A stretch of DNA of 64,000 nucleotides from Tengunoibacter tsumagoiensis (GCF_003967535.1 NZ_BIFR01000001.1:4153001-4217000), one strand, 5' to 3'; counted from the first letter of the stretch, positions 1 to 8,715 are shown. Notes: generated from the sequence alone by a model not told the origin. Numbers and translations are program-made.

Positions 1-53
1 CGCTTATTAGGTTGACTTGCAAGAGTCTGTTTGCAGAGGAGATCTTTTCTCGC

Positions 54-752
54 ATGAGTAGTAGTATACATGAGACGTCCGCTGTGGTGATTGTTGCCGC
101 TGGCTCTAGCCGACGAATGCAGGGCCGCGATAAGCTCTGGACTCCGCTGGCGGGGCGTATTACACTGGCACGCACAATCGATGTTTTTGAATCCTCACCC
201 CTTGTGAAGACGATTGTGGTGGTCACTAATGCTGAACGCATTGCAGAGACTCAGGCTCTCTGTTCTCAGGAACGCTGGTCCAAAATTCTTGCAGTGGTTC
301 CTGGAGGGGCCAGACGACAGGATTCGGTCTGCCAGGGGCTCGATGCCCTCGCTCAACAGGCTCCAGGCTGCCGCTGGGTGATGATTCACGATGCCGCTCG
401 TCCTTTTGTAACTCCTGAGATCCTGGAAAGGGGTCTGGCCTCGGCTCAGGCTTCTCTGGCCGCTGTGGCTGCGGTTCCCGTAAAAGATACGATCAAGGTG
501 GTTCAGGCAGGACAGATTATTTCGACGCCCGATCGCTCACAGCTCTGGGCTATTCAGACTCCACAGGTCTTCTCGTTTGAGCTGATTCATCAGGTCCATC
601 ATCTCCCTCTTGCACAGGAAGATGCCACCGATGATGCCACTCTGATTGAACGTGCAGGTCAGCCAGTGGCGGTCTTCCCAGGCTCTTACACGAATATTAA
701 AATTACGACGCAAGAAGATCTCTTCTTTGCCGAAGCTCTCTTAAAAGGATAG
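54..752 (+). CDS. ispD: 2-C-methyl-D-erythritol 4-phosphate cytidylyltransferase
   Basis: Third enzyme of the MEP isoprenoid pathway: transfers CMP from CTP to methylerythritol phosphate in the cytoplasm. The N-terminal nucleotide-binding signature AAGSSRRMQGRDK is seen, then PGGARRQDSV, the D-A-A-R-P loop (HDAARPF) and the closing TNIKITTQEDL, all typical of IspD. I chose the ATG at 54 because an AGAGGAG Shine-Dalgarno lies about 11 bases ahead; a TTG at 12 in the same frame would add 14 residues of no family character. Length (232 aa) is normal. It is followed after only 5 bases by ispF, the next-but-one enzyme, so the two are co-transcribed. The missing intermediate kinase, ispE, lies at 8751. 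Confidence 0.95.
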   Translation: MSSSIHETSAVVIVAAGSSRRMQGRDKLWTPLAGRITLARTIDVFESSPLVKTIVVVTNAERIAETQALCSQERWSKILAVVPGGARRQDSVCQGLDALAQQAPGCRWVMIHDAARPFVTPEILERGLASAQASLAAVAAVPVKDTIKVVQAGQIISTPDRSQLWAIQTPQVFSFELIHQVHHLPLAQEDATDDATLIERAGQPVAVFPGSYTNIKITTQEDLFFAEALLKG

Positions 753-757
753 ATGTT

Positions 758-1237
758 ATGACTATACGCATTGGATCAGGTTATGATGTGCATGCTTTCG
801 CTCCCAATCGCTCTCTCGTCCTGGGGGGCGTGACTATCCCTTATGAACTTGGTCTCGCTGGACACTCAGATGCCGATGCTGTCATTCATGCCATTGTCGA
901 TGCCCTGCTCGGTGCCGCCGCACTGGGTGATATTGGCATGCACTTTCCCTCGAGCGATGAGCGCTGGCGCAATAAACCAAGTACGGTCTTCCTGACGTAT
1001 GTCCATACGCTTCTTCAGGAGCAAGGCTGGAAGATTGGCAATATCGACGCCACTATTATCGCCGAACGCCCACGCCTCTCCCCTCATATTCCTGCTATGC
1101 GAGCCCACCTGGCCGAGCATCTTGGGCTGGATCTCGCTCAGGTGAGCGTTAAATCTACTACGACCGATGGCCTTGGCTTTACTGGTCGCCGCGAAGGAAT
1201 AGCTTGCTCTGCCGTGGCTCTCCTCGAAAAAGACTAG
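758..1237 (+). CDS. ispF: 2-C-methyl-D-erythritol 2,4-cyclodiphosphate synthase
   Basis: Converts CDP-methylerythritol 2-phosphate to the cyclic diphosphate with release of CMP; a trimeric zinc enzyme. The sequence opens IRIGSGYDVHAF (metal ligands D and H), has GHSDADAVIHAI with the third metal-binding His, LGDIGMHFP, and ends with KSTTTDGLGFTGRREGIA, the CMP-contacting loop. Length of 159 aa is standard. The start follows the ispD stop by 5 bases, with the GGAT/AGGATAG end of ispD acting as ribosome site. A perfect 14-bp hairpin directly downstream ends the ispD-ispF unit. Confidence 0.97.
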   Translation: MTIRIGSGYDVHAFAPNRSLVLGGVTIPYELGLAGHSDADAVIHAIVDALLGAAALGDIGMHFPSSDERWRNKPSTVFLTYVHTLLQEQGWKIGNIDATIIAERPRLSPHIPAMRAHLAEHLGLDLAQVSVKSTTTDGLGFTGRREGIACSAVALLEKD

Positions 1238-1246
1238 CTGAGAGAA

Positions 1247-1289
1247 AAGAGCGTCAAGATCGGGCCGATGGCTTAATCTTGACGCTCTT
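1247..1289. terminator. Hairpin terminator between convergent ispF and NmrA-like gene
   Basis: Perfect 14-bp inverted repeat (arms 1247-1260 and 1276-1289, AAGAGCGTCAAGAT and its complement) with a 15-base loop. It sits between two converging genes and ends in TT/AA runs, so it can serve both strands. Confidence 0.75.
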
Positions 1290-1305
1290 CGTTCTCAGCG
1301 CACTC

Positions 1306-2163
1306 TTATTGATGACCAGCACCTTTCCGTAACCAGGCTTCCAGCGTAAGTAATGGCGGGTAGAGCTGGCGTAAGGAAGATATATCTGCCTGATAGCCAT
1401 GGGTGTTAAACCACTCCATCATGACACCTATCTCTTCGTTGCTGCTCATCACTTGCTCCAGAGGCTGCTCTACATACCTGACCGGATGGTTAAACACACG
1501 GGTAAATGTCTCTGCAACCTGAGGCATGGTCAGTTCATCACCGGCCAGTTCAATGGCTTTGCCAAGAAATTTCTGGGGCTCCTTCAAGGCCAGGGCAGCA
1601 AAGGCTCCGATATCATCTGCTGCAATGACCTGCACTTTTGTTGTGGGCTTCAGGGGCATGGTCAGTACCCCCTGCTCGATTGATTGACCATACATGCTGG
1701 TGAAGTTGTCCATAAAAAAGACTGGACGTAAAATAGTCATTGGCAGGCCAAGCGTGCGAATATGCTGCTCAACCTCCCATTTGCTTTCAAAGTGTGGAAT
1801 AGCGCTATGCCGATCGGCGCCTCCAACCGAGCTATAGACAAAATGTGCCACATGCGCATTTTTTGCGGCGTCGGCCAGAGACTTCCCCTGAATAACCTCG
1901 CCCGCTGGACCATGCTCAATATAGTTCTGAACGCTAAATACTCCATAGACGCCTGTCAGTGCCTCATCCAGCGAAGCAATATTATCAAGGTCCCCTCTGA
2001 CAAGCTCTACGCCAGCCTTCTTCAAGGCTTGATAAGCTGGCTTCTGCGGATCACGAGCCAGGGCCCGCACTTTCCATCCATCCATTAATAGATGGCAGGT
2101 CACTGCGCCGCCCTGATTCCCTGTCGCACCAGTCACTAAAATGGTTTTGCCTCGTGTCTCCAT
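1306..2163 (-). CDS. NmrA-like NAD(P)-binding oxidoreductase/regulator
   Basis: Atypical short-chain dehydrogenase of the NmrA/HSCARG type, which bind NAD(P)H and act either as quinone-type reductases or as redox sensors. The Rossmann glycine motif GATGNQGGAV lies at the N terminus, followed by LARDP (NADP phosphate contact), a GDLDN acidic turn, and the VAHFVYSSVGGADR segment usual in this family. The ATG at 2163 is chosen because AGGAGGTGCTGAG is spaced ideally before it; the longer reading frame up to 2235 would add an unrelated stretch. Which substrate it uses cannot be read from sequence. Confidence 0.8.
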   Translation of the reverse strand: METRGKTILVTGATGNQGGAVTCHLLMDGWKVRALARDPQKPAYQALKKAGVELVRGDLDNIASLDEALTGVYGVFSVQNYIEHGPAGEVIQGKSLADAAKNAHVAHFVYSSVGGADRHSAIPHFESKWEVEQHIRTLGLPMTILRPVFFMDNFTSMYGQSIEQGVLTMPLKPTTKVQVIAADDIGAFAALALKEPQKFLGKAIELAGDELTMPQVAETFTRVFNHPVRYVEQPLEQVMSSNEEIGVMMEWFNTHGYQADISSLRQLYPPLLTLEAWLRKGAGHQ

Positions 2164-2263
2164 CTCAGCACCTCCTACTTCAGTATAGCTCCCACAGCCA
2201 AGCAAACATTCTATGGAGAGATGCCTTGCGTTCAAGCGCCGGGTATCATTGAACCTGTTTCAA

Positions 2264-2614
2264 TTAGACAAAGGTTTTATAGATCTCTTCGGTTCTGGCT
2301 GCCATGATAAAATCATTGCGATGCAGTCCGCTAATCGCATGTGTCCACCAGGCTACGCCAACTTTCCCCCATTCCGTTAAAATGGCTGGATGATGCCCCT
2401 CTTTCTCAGCTAATGCGCCAACTTTATTGGTAAAGTCTAAGGCAGTTACAAAATCTTTGAAGGAGTAGACCCGCTCGAGGCGCTGCAGATCCTCACGTTT
2501 CATGATGATCCACTCTGGAATCTGTTTGCTGTATTCTTTCGCCTCTTCATCTGTCACTTTTGGGGCTCCCACCTGACAGGCTTCACATTTCATTTTGCTC
2601 AGCTCTTTAACCAT
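2264..2614 (-). CDS. 4a-hydroxytetrahydrobiopterin dehydratase (pterin carbinolamine dehydratase)
   Basis: Small PCD/DCoH-fold enzyme that dehydrates 4a-hydroxy-tetrahydropterin, recycling the cofactor of aromatic amino acid hydroxylases, or serving molybdopterin-linked roles in bacteria. The signature E-G-H-H-P followed by W, the H of the [10 protein letters not shown] segment and the D of RNDFIMAAR match the family's active-site pattern. The N terminus has a CEAC pair that is common in bacterial members. AAGGTGAG lies four bases ahead of the ATG. Length is 116 aa. No phenylalanine hydroxylase is visible nearby, so the physiological partner is unknown. Confidence 0.9.
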   Translation of the reverse strand: MVKELSKMKCEACQVGAPKVTDEEAKEYSKQIPEWIIMKREDLQRLERVYSFKDFVTALDFTNKVGALAEKEGHHPAILTEWGKVGVAWWTHAISGLHRNDFIMAARTEEIYKTFV

Positions 2615-2735
2615 TGCTCACCTTCTTTTTTTGCTTTGCTCTTTGCGAATAGGGCTCTCTTTTACTAGTATAGTGTCTCTGCCATGACTCCCCCTCAGGT
2701 GATACTGTAAGAGACTGACCCTGCTTACCTTCGCT

Positions 2736-3041
2736 TTACCCTTCAATTACAGGAGGTGATTGGACAGGAGCTTCTTTCTCCGGGGTTTCAACTGGCTTAT
2801 CCGCTCCTATAACCATCTGAAAAGCCTGTTTAGAGGCCTGCTGGGGCGTCAGCGGAACCTTCGACAGTGCCTCTTTCATCTGCGCAAACTCTGCTACGGT
2901 CTCGTCTTTCATGACTTTGTCTTTCACCTGTTTGGCCTGACCAACTCCTTTGCCCAGACCATGGGCAATGGATTGTAAGACTTTGGGACCAAACAAGGCC
3001 AGAATGATGCCCGCGATAATAATCTCATTTAAAAAATGCAT
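2736..3041 (-). CDS. TatA/E-like twin-arginine translocase component
   Basis: Single N-terminal membrane helix (residues about 4-18) followed by FGPKVLQSIAHGLGKGVGQAK, the amphipathic-helix hallmark of TatA/TatE/TatB, then a charged, variable tail ending in proline-rich sequence. TatA forms the pore of the Tat pathway for folded proteins. No tatC is adjacent; a likely Tat substrate (hydrolase at 56715) is in the window. GGGAGCTG lies before the ATG. 101 aa is normal for TatA. TatB-like function cannot be excluded. Confidence 0.85.
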   Translation of the reverse strand: MHFLNEIIIAGIILALFGPKVLQSIAHGLGKGVGQAKQVKDKVMKDETVAEFAQMKEALSKVPLTPQQASKQAFQMVIGADKPVETPEKEAPVQSPPVIEG

Positions 3042-3524
3042 GCTTCACAGCTCCCTTTGTATACAGGACATCGTTGCCCTTTCATGCTTTCGCTACCCTT
3101 CTATGGTACCATACTGCTGCATTCCCTTAATTACTCCGGTTTGTTGGGATCAGCAATTGTGGGTATATGCAAAAAAGTCTTCGAATGACGTTATCTTAAA
3201 TAAGATGAGAGGCTCTCTCGAGAAAACAGCCTGAATGCGAGAAGATGTGCCTGCCACAACTGGCAGGTGCGACGCCCACCCACCTTCTACGCTTGAGCTG
3301 ATCTTTACAGGGGCTCTATGATGTGTTGCACTGCCTATTCCAGACAGACACATTGCGATCATTCCGTCCCACAACGGTCTGGTCGCTCTTTTCTTTTGCC
3401 TACTCCTCAAGTGCTAGCCTTCTTTGTGTACGTAATTTTAACCTCGCCCCCAGATTCGGCCTAAAAAGTACCAATTCTGGCTATTTTCCCCTTCTTCCAT
3501 CTAGCGTATTGGAGGGAGGGTGGT
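3042..3524. other. Intergenic region without recognised gene
   Basis: About 480 bases between the divergent TatA-like gene and the peptide/lipoprotein genes. Only a short hairpin (CCTGCCA, loop, TGGCAGG near 3249-3266) stands out. The rest shows no convincing codon bias; promoters for both flanking units presumably lie here. Confidence 0.4.
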
Positions 3525-3578
3525 ATGATAAAAACACACCGTATGGATCACAACGTCATAAGTAGAAGAGAGCACTGA
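3525..3578 (+). CDS. Possible 17-residue leader peptide
   Basis: A short frame with ATG directly after a strong GGAGGGAGGGTGGT ribosome site, ending TGA at 3578, six bases before the start of the membrane-anchored protein at 3585. That downstream gene has only a weak ribosome site of its own, so translation of the short frame may deliver ribosomes to it. The product is basic and histidine-containing (MIKTHRM...). Too short to judge by codon use; it may simply be a decoy ATG. Confidence 0.35.
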   Translation: MIKTHRMDHNVISRREH

Positions 3579-3584
3579 TAAGCA

Positions 3585-4316
3585 ATGCAACAAACGGCTT
3601 CAAAACAACAACCGAATCCGGGACACGCCCAGGTGCAGACGATGATCATTACTGCGATTACTCTGTTTGCTATTTCTGGTCTCATCGTTGGTCTGGCTGT
3701 TGGTGTCTATACACGTCCTCCCCGATCAGGTACGGATCAATCTCTGACAAAAACGACGGCGACTCCAACTCAGATACACTCAACACCTACTCCAACTGCA
3801 ACCCCTACTATTCCGCCCGCACCCATAGGTTGCCCGAATATGTCTGTGCCTCTCAACCAGATTGCGGATGGCAAAACATCCTATAAGATCTCTGTGCAAG
3901 CTCAAGATCGCTCATCAGGGTCGGGGTGCAGTCCTACTCAGAATAAATCTCTCACGGTTCCTGGCCTGGTCTGCAAAATCTGGCTCATTAAAGCCTTTCC
4001 TGATGCCAAGATGACGACCTCTTTCTCTAAAGATGAGACTCAACGGATCGCTCAGGGCGATCTTGCAAATCCATTGACGGTTCTGGTTGATGTCGAGGGC
4101 GGCAATAAAGGCGATCAGTACCCGGAGATTTCAGGGCTACAATTTGATCCCACAACTTCCCAGACGCAAAAGTGCAATGCTCAAGGCCAGGGAAACTGGC
4201 AGTATACGCTGAGCGATACTCTTCCAGCTGGCGATTATGAACTGATGGCTCTGACGGTCTGGGATAAATATCCCAACTGGAGCTGGAAAAATGTGACCGT
4301 TACGGCTGCCAAATAA
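3585..4316 (+). CDS. Membrane-anchored extracellular protein of unknown function
   Basis: No family recognised. Residues about 20-42 form one hydrophobic helix (signal anchor), followed by a threonine/proline-rich linker (roughly 55-84, TPTPTATPT-like) and an outward-facing domain of about 160 residues. That domain contains four cysteines (GCPN, GSGCSP, GLVCKIW, QKCNAQ), enough for two disulfides, and ends WSWKNVTVTAAK, suggesting a beta-sandwich. The architecture is that of a cell-surface displayed domain in a Gram-positive-type envelope. Translation may be coupled to the short frame just upstream. Confidence 0.7.
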   Translation: MQQTASKQQPNPGHAQVQTMIITAITLFAISGLIVGLAVGVYTRPPRSGTDQSLTKTTATPTQIHSTPTPTATPTIPPAPIGCPNMSVPLNQIADGKTSYKISVQAQDRSSGSGCSPTQNKSLTVPGLVCKIWLIKAFPDAKMTTSFSKDETQRIAQGDLANPLTVLVDVEGGNKGDQYPEISGLQFDPTTSQTQKCNAQGQGNWQYTLSDTLPAGDYELMALTVWDKYPNWSWKNVTVTAAK

Positions 4317-4369
4317 GCACAGCTGGTTTCTCGCTCGCCAGTGCTTTCAAAACATCTTACTCATTGAAG

Positions 4370-4393
4370 GTGGCCAGTAGAGATACTGGCCAC
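4370..4393. terminator. Hairpin between convergent genes
   Basis: Perfect 10-bp stem GTGGCCAGTA/TACTGGCCAC closed by a GAGA tetraloop, in the gap between the converging membrane-anchored protein and purine nucleoside phosphorylase. No T run follows, so it may act as a bidirectional but weak terminator. Confidence 0.5.
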
Positions 4394-4410
4394 TCTGCAT
4401 GTTGCCGATG

Positions 4411-5244
4411 CTATGAAGCAATCTCTCTTACAATCCCTGTGACCAGGGCCGCAAATTTGATTCTGGCCGCTTCAGCCGCTTGCATGACCTCTTCGTGATT
4501 TACTTCTTGTGTTTCGTTCCCGGTAGCCTCATTGGTAATCAGGCTAATCCCCAACACTCGCATCCCCATCTGCCGCGCTACAACAACTTCTGGGACCGTA
4601 GACATACCTACTGCATCGGTGCCAATGGTACGTAGAAAACGCAGCTCGGCTGAGGTCTCATAGGTTGGGCCTACCAGCATGGTATAGACCCCTTCGTGAA
4701 GCTTGATTCCCTGAATCTCCCGGGCTACGGTCTGGGCAAGCGTCCGCAAGTGCTTATCGTAGGCATGGGCCAGTGGCGGGAAACGCACTCCCAACCGTTC
4801 ATCTTGAGCTCCTACCAGCGGATTATTTCCACTCATACCAGGCAGATTAATATGGTCGCTCAATAGCATAAAATCACCTGTTCGGTAGTCAGGATTGACC
4901 CCGCCTGCGGCGTTGCTAACAATCAAGGTCTCTGCTCCAAGCATTCTCATTACCCGTACAGGGAGGGTAATGGCTTCCGCTGAATATCCTTCGTACAGGT
5001 GAAAACGGCCCTGCATGGCTACGACAGGAACATCTTCCAGGGTGCCAATCAATAATCTTCCTGCATGTCCAACAACGGTTGAACGTGAGAAGTGCGGAAT
5101 CTCGCTATAGGGAATGGCAACGGCATGACGAATCTCAGTTGCCAGTGCTCCCAATCCTGAACCCAGGATGATCGCAACCGCTGGCTTCTGTTGAATGTGC
5201 GCTCGAATGGCTGTGACGGCCTCACTTATTTGATCATAGAGCAT
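4411..5244 (-). CDS. punA: Purine nucleoside phosphorylase
   Basis: Phosphorolysis of purine (deoxy)ribonucleosides to base and sugar 1-phosphate; salvage pathway. Trimeric class signatures: ILGSGLGALA at the N terminus (phosphate loop), GHAGRLLIGTLE, AMQGRFHLYEGY with the phosphate-contacting R and H, SNAAGGVN, and the base-binding TNEATGN with EVNHEEV. The ATG at 5244 is taken because GAGGAGAA lies nine bases ahead and the family starts close to it. The reading frame is open for another 55 codons upstream into the end of the recombinase gene, but that part looks like displaced recombinase sequence. 277 aa is normal. Confidence 0.92.
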   Translation of the reverse strand: MLYDQISEAVTAIRAHIQQKPAVAIILGSGLGALATEIRHAVAIPYSEIPHFSRSTVVGHAGRLLIGTLEDVPVVAMQGRFHLYEGYSAEAITLPVRVMRMLGAETLIVSNAAGGVNPDYRTGDFMLLSDHINLPGMSGNNPLVGAQDERLGVRFPPLAHAYDKHLRTLAQTVAREIQGIKLHEGVYTMLVGPTYETSAELRFLRTIGTDAVGMSTVPEVVVARQMGMRVLGISLITNEATGNETQEVNHEEVMQAAEAARIKFAALVTGIVREIAS

Positions 5245-5338
5245 ACCAATGTTCTCCTCTTCCAGGACGTTTCTTCCAGAATAGCACATCTCCTGGTACA
5301 AACAGAAGATGTGGCATCCAGAGAGCTGCGCTTTGCTC

Positions 5339-6235
5339 TTATATTGAGGGGTCTGGCTCGTCCTTTCGCTGAGGTGAAGAGCCTGTCTTTCTGGTCGAAA
5401 GATCTGCATATCCTAATAATTCTTCAAGCGAACGGGGCTCTGGCCCCTCATTCAGCAGGAGGACAGCCAATGAGTTCCGGAGAATATGGGGCGTCAGGCC
5501 AACAATCCCGGCTCGCCGCGCATGTCCTTTAATGATCAGCCAGAAGCCCTGTCGCGTTAAATGAGCACCATGATGATTGAGAAATAGAGCCGTTTCACAC
5601 GAATAGCGCAGAAGTCGTGGCCGTCCTTGCTCCAGGTACCGCTCAATAGCCTCAATGGCAGCCTTCGAGAGAGGGAAGATACGATCAAAACGCTTCCCCT
5701 GTCTCCCTCTTGCAGGACAACGAATACTTCTCCCCTGTCCATCAAAATCATCCACACGCAGTTCCACGAGTTCAGAGGAACGCATTCCGGTTGCATAGAG
5801 GACATGCAGCATCGCAAGATCGCGTAGCCCCCCGGGCAGATCAGTTGCAATCTGCGCAAACAGGTGTCTGATCTGCTCAATATTCAGAATAGCTACGGTT
5901 GCCTTTGTCTTGAATGGTATCTCTAATTTCTCAACAGGATCGTATACTATTGCTCCAAGTGCATGGAGATAACGAAAAAAAGACTTAAAAACCGCTAATT
6001 TACGGGCGATGGTCGTTGAGCGATATTCTAAAGTCTCGTGCATCTCTTGTAGATAGGCTCTCATCAGTTCGCTGGTCACACGCGACCAGGCCTCGACCTT
6101 CTGCTCCTCAAGATAGGTACACAATTGCCCTAAGTCATTACTATACGCTAAGATCGTATTCTGACTATTGCGCTTGCGTGCATAGCCCCTGGTGAGTAGG
6201 GTCTTCAGATACTCTTCAACGGCTTCTTGCAACAT
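5339..6235 (-). CDS. Tyrosine recombinase (XerC/D or integrase type), apparently missing its tyrosine
   Basis: Phage-integrase family site-specific recombinase. It has an N-terminal SAM-like core-binding domain (SQNTILAYSNDLGQL...), then a catalytic domain with the first arginine in YATGMRSSELVELRVDD and the H-x-x-R box as PHILRNS. The usual LRHS is LRNS and the LGH is LGY. After LGYADLST the family expects a tyrosine about five residues on; here the frame reads RKTGSSPQR and stops. Skipping one A gives ERQALHLSERT, which resembles the family's end with alanine in the tyrosine position. So the protein is probably inactive or frameshifted. Start set at the internal ATG of MLQEAVEEYL. Confidence 0.75.
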   Translation of the reverse strand: MLQEAVEEYLKTLLTRGYARKRNSQNTILAYSNDLGQLCTYLEEQKVEAWSRVTSELMRAYLQEMHETLEYRSTTIARKLAVFKSFFRYLHALGAIVYDPVEKLEIPFKTKATVAILNIEQIRHLFAQIATDLPGGLRDLAMLHVLYATGMRSSELVELRVDDFDGQGRSIRCPARGRQGKRFDRIFPLSKAAIEAIERYLEQGRPRLLRYSCETALFLNHHGAHLTRQGFWLIIKGHARRAGIVGLTPHILRNSLAVLLLNEGPEPRSLEELLGYADLSTRKTGSSPQRKDEPDPSI

Positions 6236-6442
6236 AACACCCTTCCACGCCTCTTTGTACACTACCAATCACCCAAGAAAAGTCTGCTTTCGCTTGAAAC
6301 ACGGTCTATTATAATGTTAAATGCTATAAAGTGCAACAAACACAAGAAAAAGATCTGACAAGAATCTGCCTCGTTCTGTCAAATTGAAAATTTCGTCAGC
6401 TCTGCTTTGTCCTTCCCTTCTCTGACGCTCTCACATCTCAAG

Positions 6443-6451
6443 TGTTATAAT
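6443..6451 (+). promoter_or_regulatory. Extended -10 promoter candidate for gene at 6633
   Basis: TGTTATAAT, an extended -10 element; a weak -35 (CTGACG, 6422-6427) lies 18 bases ahead. The same nine bases occur before the genes at 9952 and 22895. The transcript would have an untranslated leader of about 170 bases. Confidence 0.4.
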
Positions 6452-6632
6452 GGTTGTACGTTTCAACTGCGTTACTTCAGAGAGTGTTCAAACTCATGGT
6501 GTAAAAAAGAAGTGGCTGGTCACCTTCTACTGTGGACCACACCACTCCGATCTTTACAACACTGTCTTTATAGGTAGGCTCTGACACGAGCCAATTTGGA
6601 TCACTGTGTCTTGAGAAGGAGAGATTGTAGGA

Positions 6633-7427
6633 ATGGCTAAACTGCACGATTTGTTTACGCAGGCGCGCCGAACCCAGAATAGCGGCGGCATGGGGTTTCT
6701 TGGCAAAAATAAAGCGGAATCAAAGGCTCGCTCGGCTGCACTCGTTGTCGAATTCACAACGATCAGCGCCGGCCAGGCCGAAGCAGCGATTAAAGCAGGC
6801 GCTGATGGCTTGCTCTTCCATTGGAATCCTCAAAATGAGTCCGAGCTCACAACGCTTAAAGCGGAGATCGCTTCGGCTCAGGCGAGTAATGACCAGCTGG
6901 TCACTGGTCTGGCCCTTACAGGAAATCTGGAGGAACTCGAACGCGCAACACTGGTTCAGATCAAAGAGGCAGGCATCCAATATATTGTGCTCCCTTTTGA
7001 TGCGCCAGCTCGCTTACTCGCAGTCGAAACAAAAGAGTTGGAGAAGGTTGTCATCGTGCCCATGCGCGATGGTGAGATCTATCCGCTCTATATTCATAAC
7101 CTGACGGCTTTTGATGGTATCGCAGCAGTCTTGCTCGATTTCGGTCTTATCTCTAAGGTGAGCTCGATGACGATCGAAGAGGTCCTTGATTATCGGGCGG
7201 TTCGCGAAGCAGTTCGCTTTCCTGCCTTCTTACCAATCAATGCCAATCTGACTGAGGAGGATGCCTATACCCTTGCAACTCTGGGCGCACAGGCAGTTGT
7301 CCTGAAAGCAGAGAAACTGGAAAAGACGGTCGAACAGATCAAGGCCGTTCGCGATCTCTTGATCAAGATTCATGAAGATGAGAAGGAGAAAGATACTCCC
7401 TCGGTCCCAGGTCTGAACCGAAAATAG
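6633..7427 (+). CDS. Conserved-looking protein with TIM-barrel-like pattern, function unknown
   Basis: Not assigned to a named family. The 264-residue protein has regular beta/alpha alternation: VEFTTISAGQAEAAIKAGADGLLFHW, LVTGLAL, IQYIVLPFDAPA, VVIVPMRDGEIYPLYIHN, GIAAVLLDF, and AYTLATLGAQAVVLKAEKLEK near the end. AGADG and LGAQAVVLKAEKL are reminiscent of barrel enzymes that bind phosphate at the C-terminal strands, but no catalytic signature is evident. It is soluble, with a charged C-terminal tail. A GAAGGAGAG ribosome site lies ahead of the ATG. It stands alone between a promoter and a hairpin terminator. Confidence 0.75.
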   Translation: MAKLHDLFTQARRTQNSGGMGFLGKNKAESKARSAALVVEFTTISAGQAEAAIKAGADGLLFHWNPQNESELTTLKAEIASAQASNDQLVTGLALTGNLEELERATLVQIKEAGIQYIVLPFDAPARLLAVETKELEKVVIVPMRDGEIYPLYIHNLTAFDGIAAVLLDFGLISKVSSMTIEEVLDYRAVREAVRFPAFLPINANLTEEDAYTLATLGAQAVVLKAEKLEKTVEQIKAVRDLLIKIHEDEKEKDTPSVPGLNRK

Positions 7428-7462
7428 TACGCTGTTTCCTCTGCACACCTCATCCAGGCACA

Positions 7463-7500
7463 AAACAGCAGAGCCTCTCTTGAGAGCATCTCTGCTGTTT
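7463..7500. terminator. Hairpin terminator between convergent genes
   Basis: Perfect 11-bp inverted repeat AAACAGCAGAG (7463-7473) / CTCTGCTGTTT (7490-7500) with a 16-base loop and a T-rich end, between the genes ending at 7427 (+) and 7512 (-). Confidence 0.75.
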
Positions 7501-7511
7501 GTCTCTCGATC

Positions 7512-8501
7512 TTAATTGACCTTCTTCTCTTCAGAGTCTTCGATAATGGGAACAGGAATGCGTGGCTGGGTAGATTTCCAATAGAGTTGACGCCGGGGGA
7601 TGCGCCTCAATAATGTACGGGTACTCTGCCAGACCCGCTCAGGTTCCTGGTTGTTCCGCCAGAAATAATAGCAAGCAACCTCATCAGGATCGGCAGCCAT
7701 TAATCCTGTGAAGGCTGTCTCCATGTCTGGCTCGCTCTCCGCTGTAAGATTAAAGTTTTGGAGCCAGAGCTGACTCTTCTTCCCTGAAGCTTTCATCTGC
7801 TTCACCAACAACTTGCTCCATGCTTCCACCTGGCTTACATCCTCTTGCAGAAGCTGCCAGAAAAGATGGCACCCAATCGAATCCAGGGCCGGTACGGTTG
7901 ACAGATCCTCTGCCAATGCCAGATCCTGGGGCAACAATACCAAAGAGGTTTTGGCCTGCGGTTTCACACGTTTCACACAATTGAACAGTTCCGAGAAGAA
8001 GCTGAGCATTGAGCGCTGACGAAAATTTTGCAGATCGGTAATATCTGGGCACAGCGCCCGACAGACCGAACAGAAACAGGTCACATCTGGCACCCGTGGC
8101 TCGTCGATCAGAATACCTTGAATGGGATAGGCGGAAAGGTAATACTCAATCTCTTTAAACAACCAGGAACGAAAATCTTCGTGGTTGAAGCAGGACATAT
8201 CATGATCCCGACCATGGCGATCTTTGACAAGTGACTGTGGGTGACGAAAGGTATACCAACTGGGCATGAAGATAGGTCCAGCAAATAAATTACCAAACCT
8301 CCCCAGACTTAATGAAACCTTCAAGCCGGCATCCTGCGCAAGACGAAGTCCCCGCTCTAGATCATATGGCCAGCGCTGCTCCTCTTGCTCATGGAGCGCA
8401 TAGACAATACTGGTAGCTCCAACAGCGCGAATCTGCTCAAAATCTCTTTTGACGGTCTCCGGATGGAACAACGGGTGAAAATAGGCAACGGTTATATCCA
8501 T
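7512..8501 (-). CDS. Putative glycoside hydrolase-like TIM-barrel protein
   Basis: 329 aa with the outline of an alpha-amylase-clan or GH-like barrel: an opening DITVAYFHPLFHPE strand, ADAGLKVSLSLGRFG, a QGILIDEPR segment in which D and E follow a beta-strand as catalytic acids would, and a CFCSVC cysteine cluster right after it, a feature found in several putative glycoside hydrolases. Later strands: IGCHLFWQ, KSQLWLQNFNL, EVACYYFWRN. No signal peptide, so cytoplasmic. GGAAGAG precedes the ATG. I cannot name a substrate; a radical-type role for the cysteines is not suggested because the spacing is C-x-C-x-x-C. Confidence 0.6.
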   Translation of the reverse strand: MDITVAYFHPLFHPETVKRDFEQIRAVGATSIVYALHEQEEQRWPYDLERGLRLAQDAGLKVSLSLGRFGNLFAGPIFMPSWYTFRHPQSLVKDRHGRDHDMSCFNHEDFRSWLFKEIEYYLSAYPIQGILIDEPRVPDVTCFCSVCRALCPDITDLQNFRQRSMLSFFSELFNCVKRVKPQAKTSLVLLPQDLALAEDLSTVPALDSIGCHLFWQLLQEDVSQVEAWSKLLVKQMKASGKKSQLWLQNFNLTAESEPDMETAFTGLMAADPDEVACYYFWRNNQEPERVWQSTRTLLRRIPRRQLYWKSTQPRIPVPIIEDSEEKKVN

Positions 8502-8715
8502 GTCTCTTCCAAGCTAGCAATTTCCGCACATAGACTTCAAGGATGAATCTTTCATTTATACATCTACCGCTCTAGTATAGCATACGTCTATCTTGCTCCC
8601 AATCAGTGGTATTTATAGGCTAACTACCAACCAGGGAGGAGATGGAAGGGCTTTTCGCTTCTTTTGCGAGCGACAAGTCGAGGTCAAAGAGCCAGAAGAC
8701 TTTAGCGTGAAACGC

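Noticed and set aside
5245..5409. N-terminal extension of purine nucleoside phosphorylase
   Set aside because: The extra 55 codons overlap the recombinase end and no family member has them; a good ribosome site exists at 5244.
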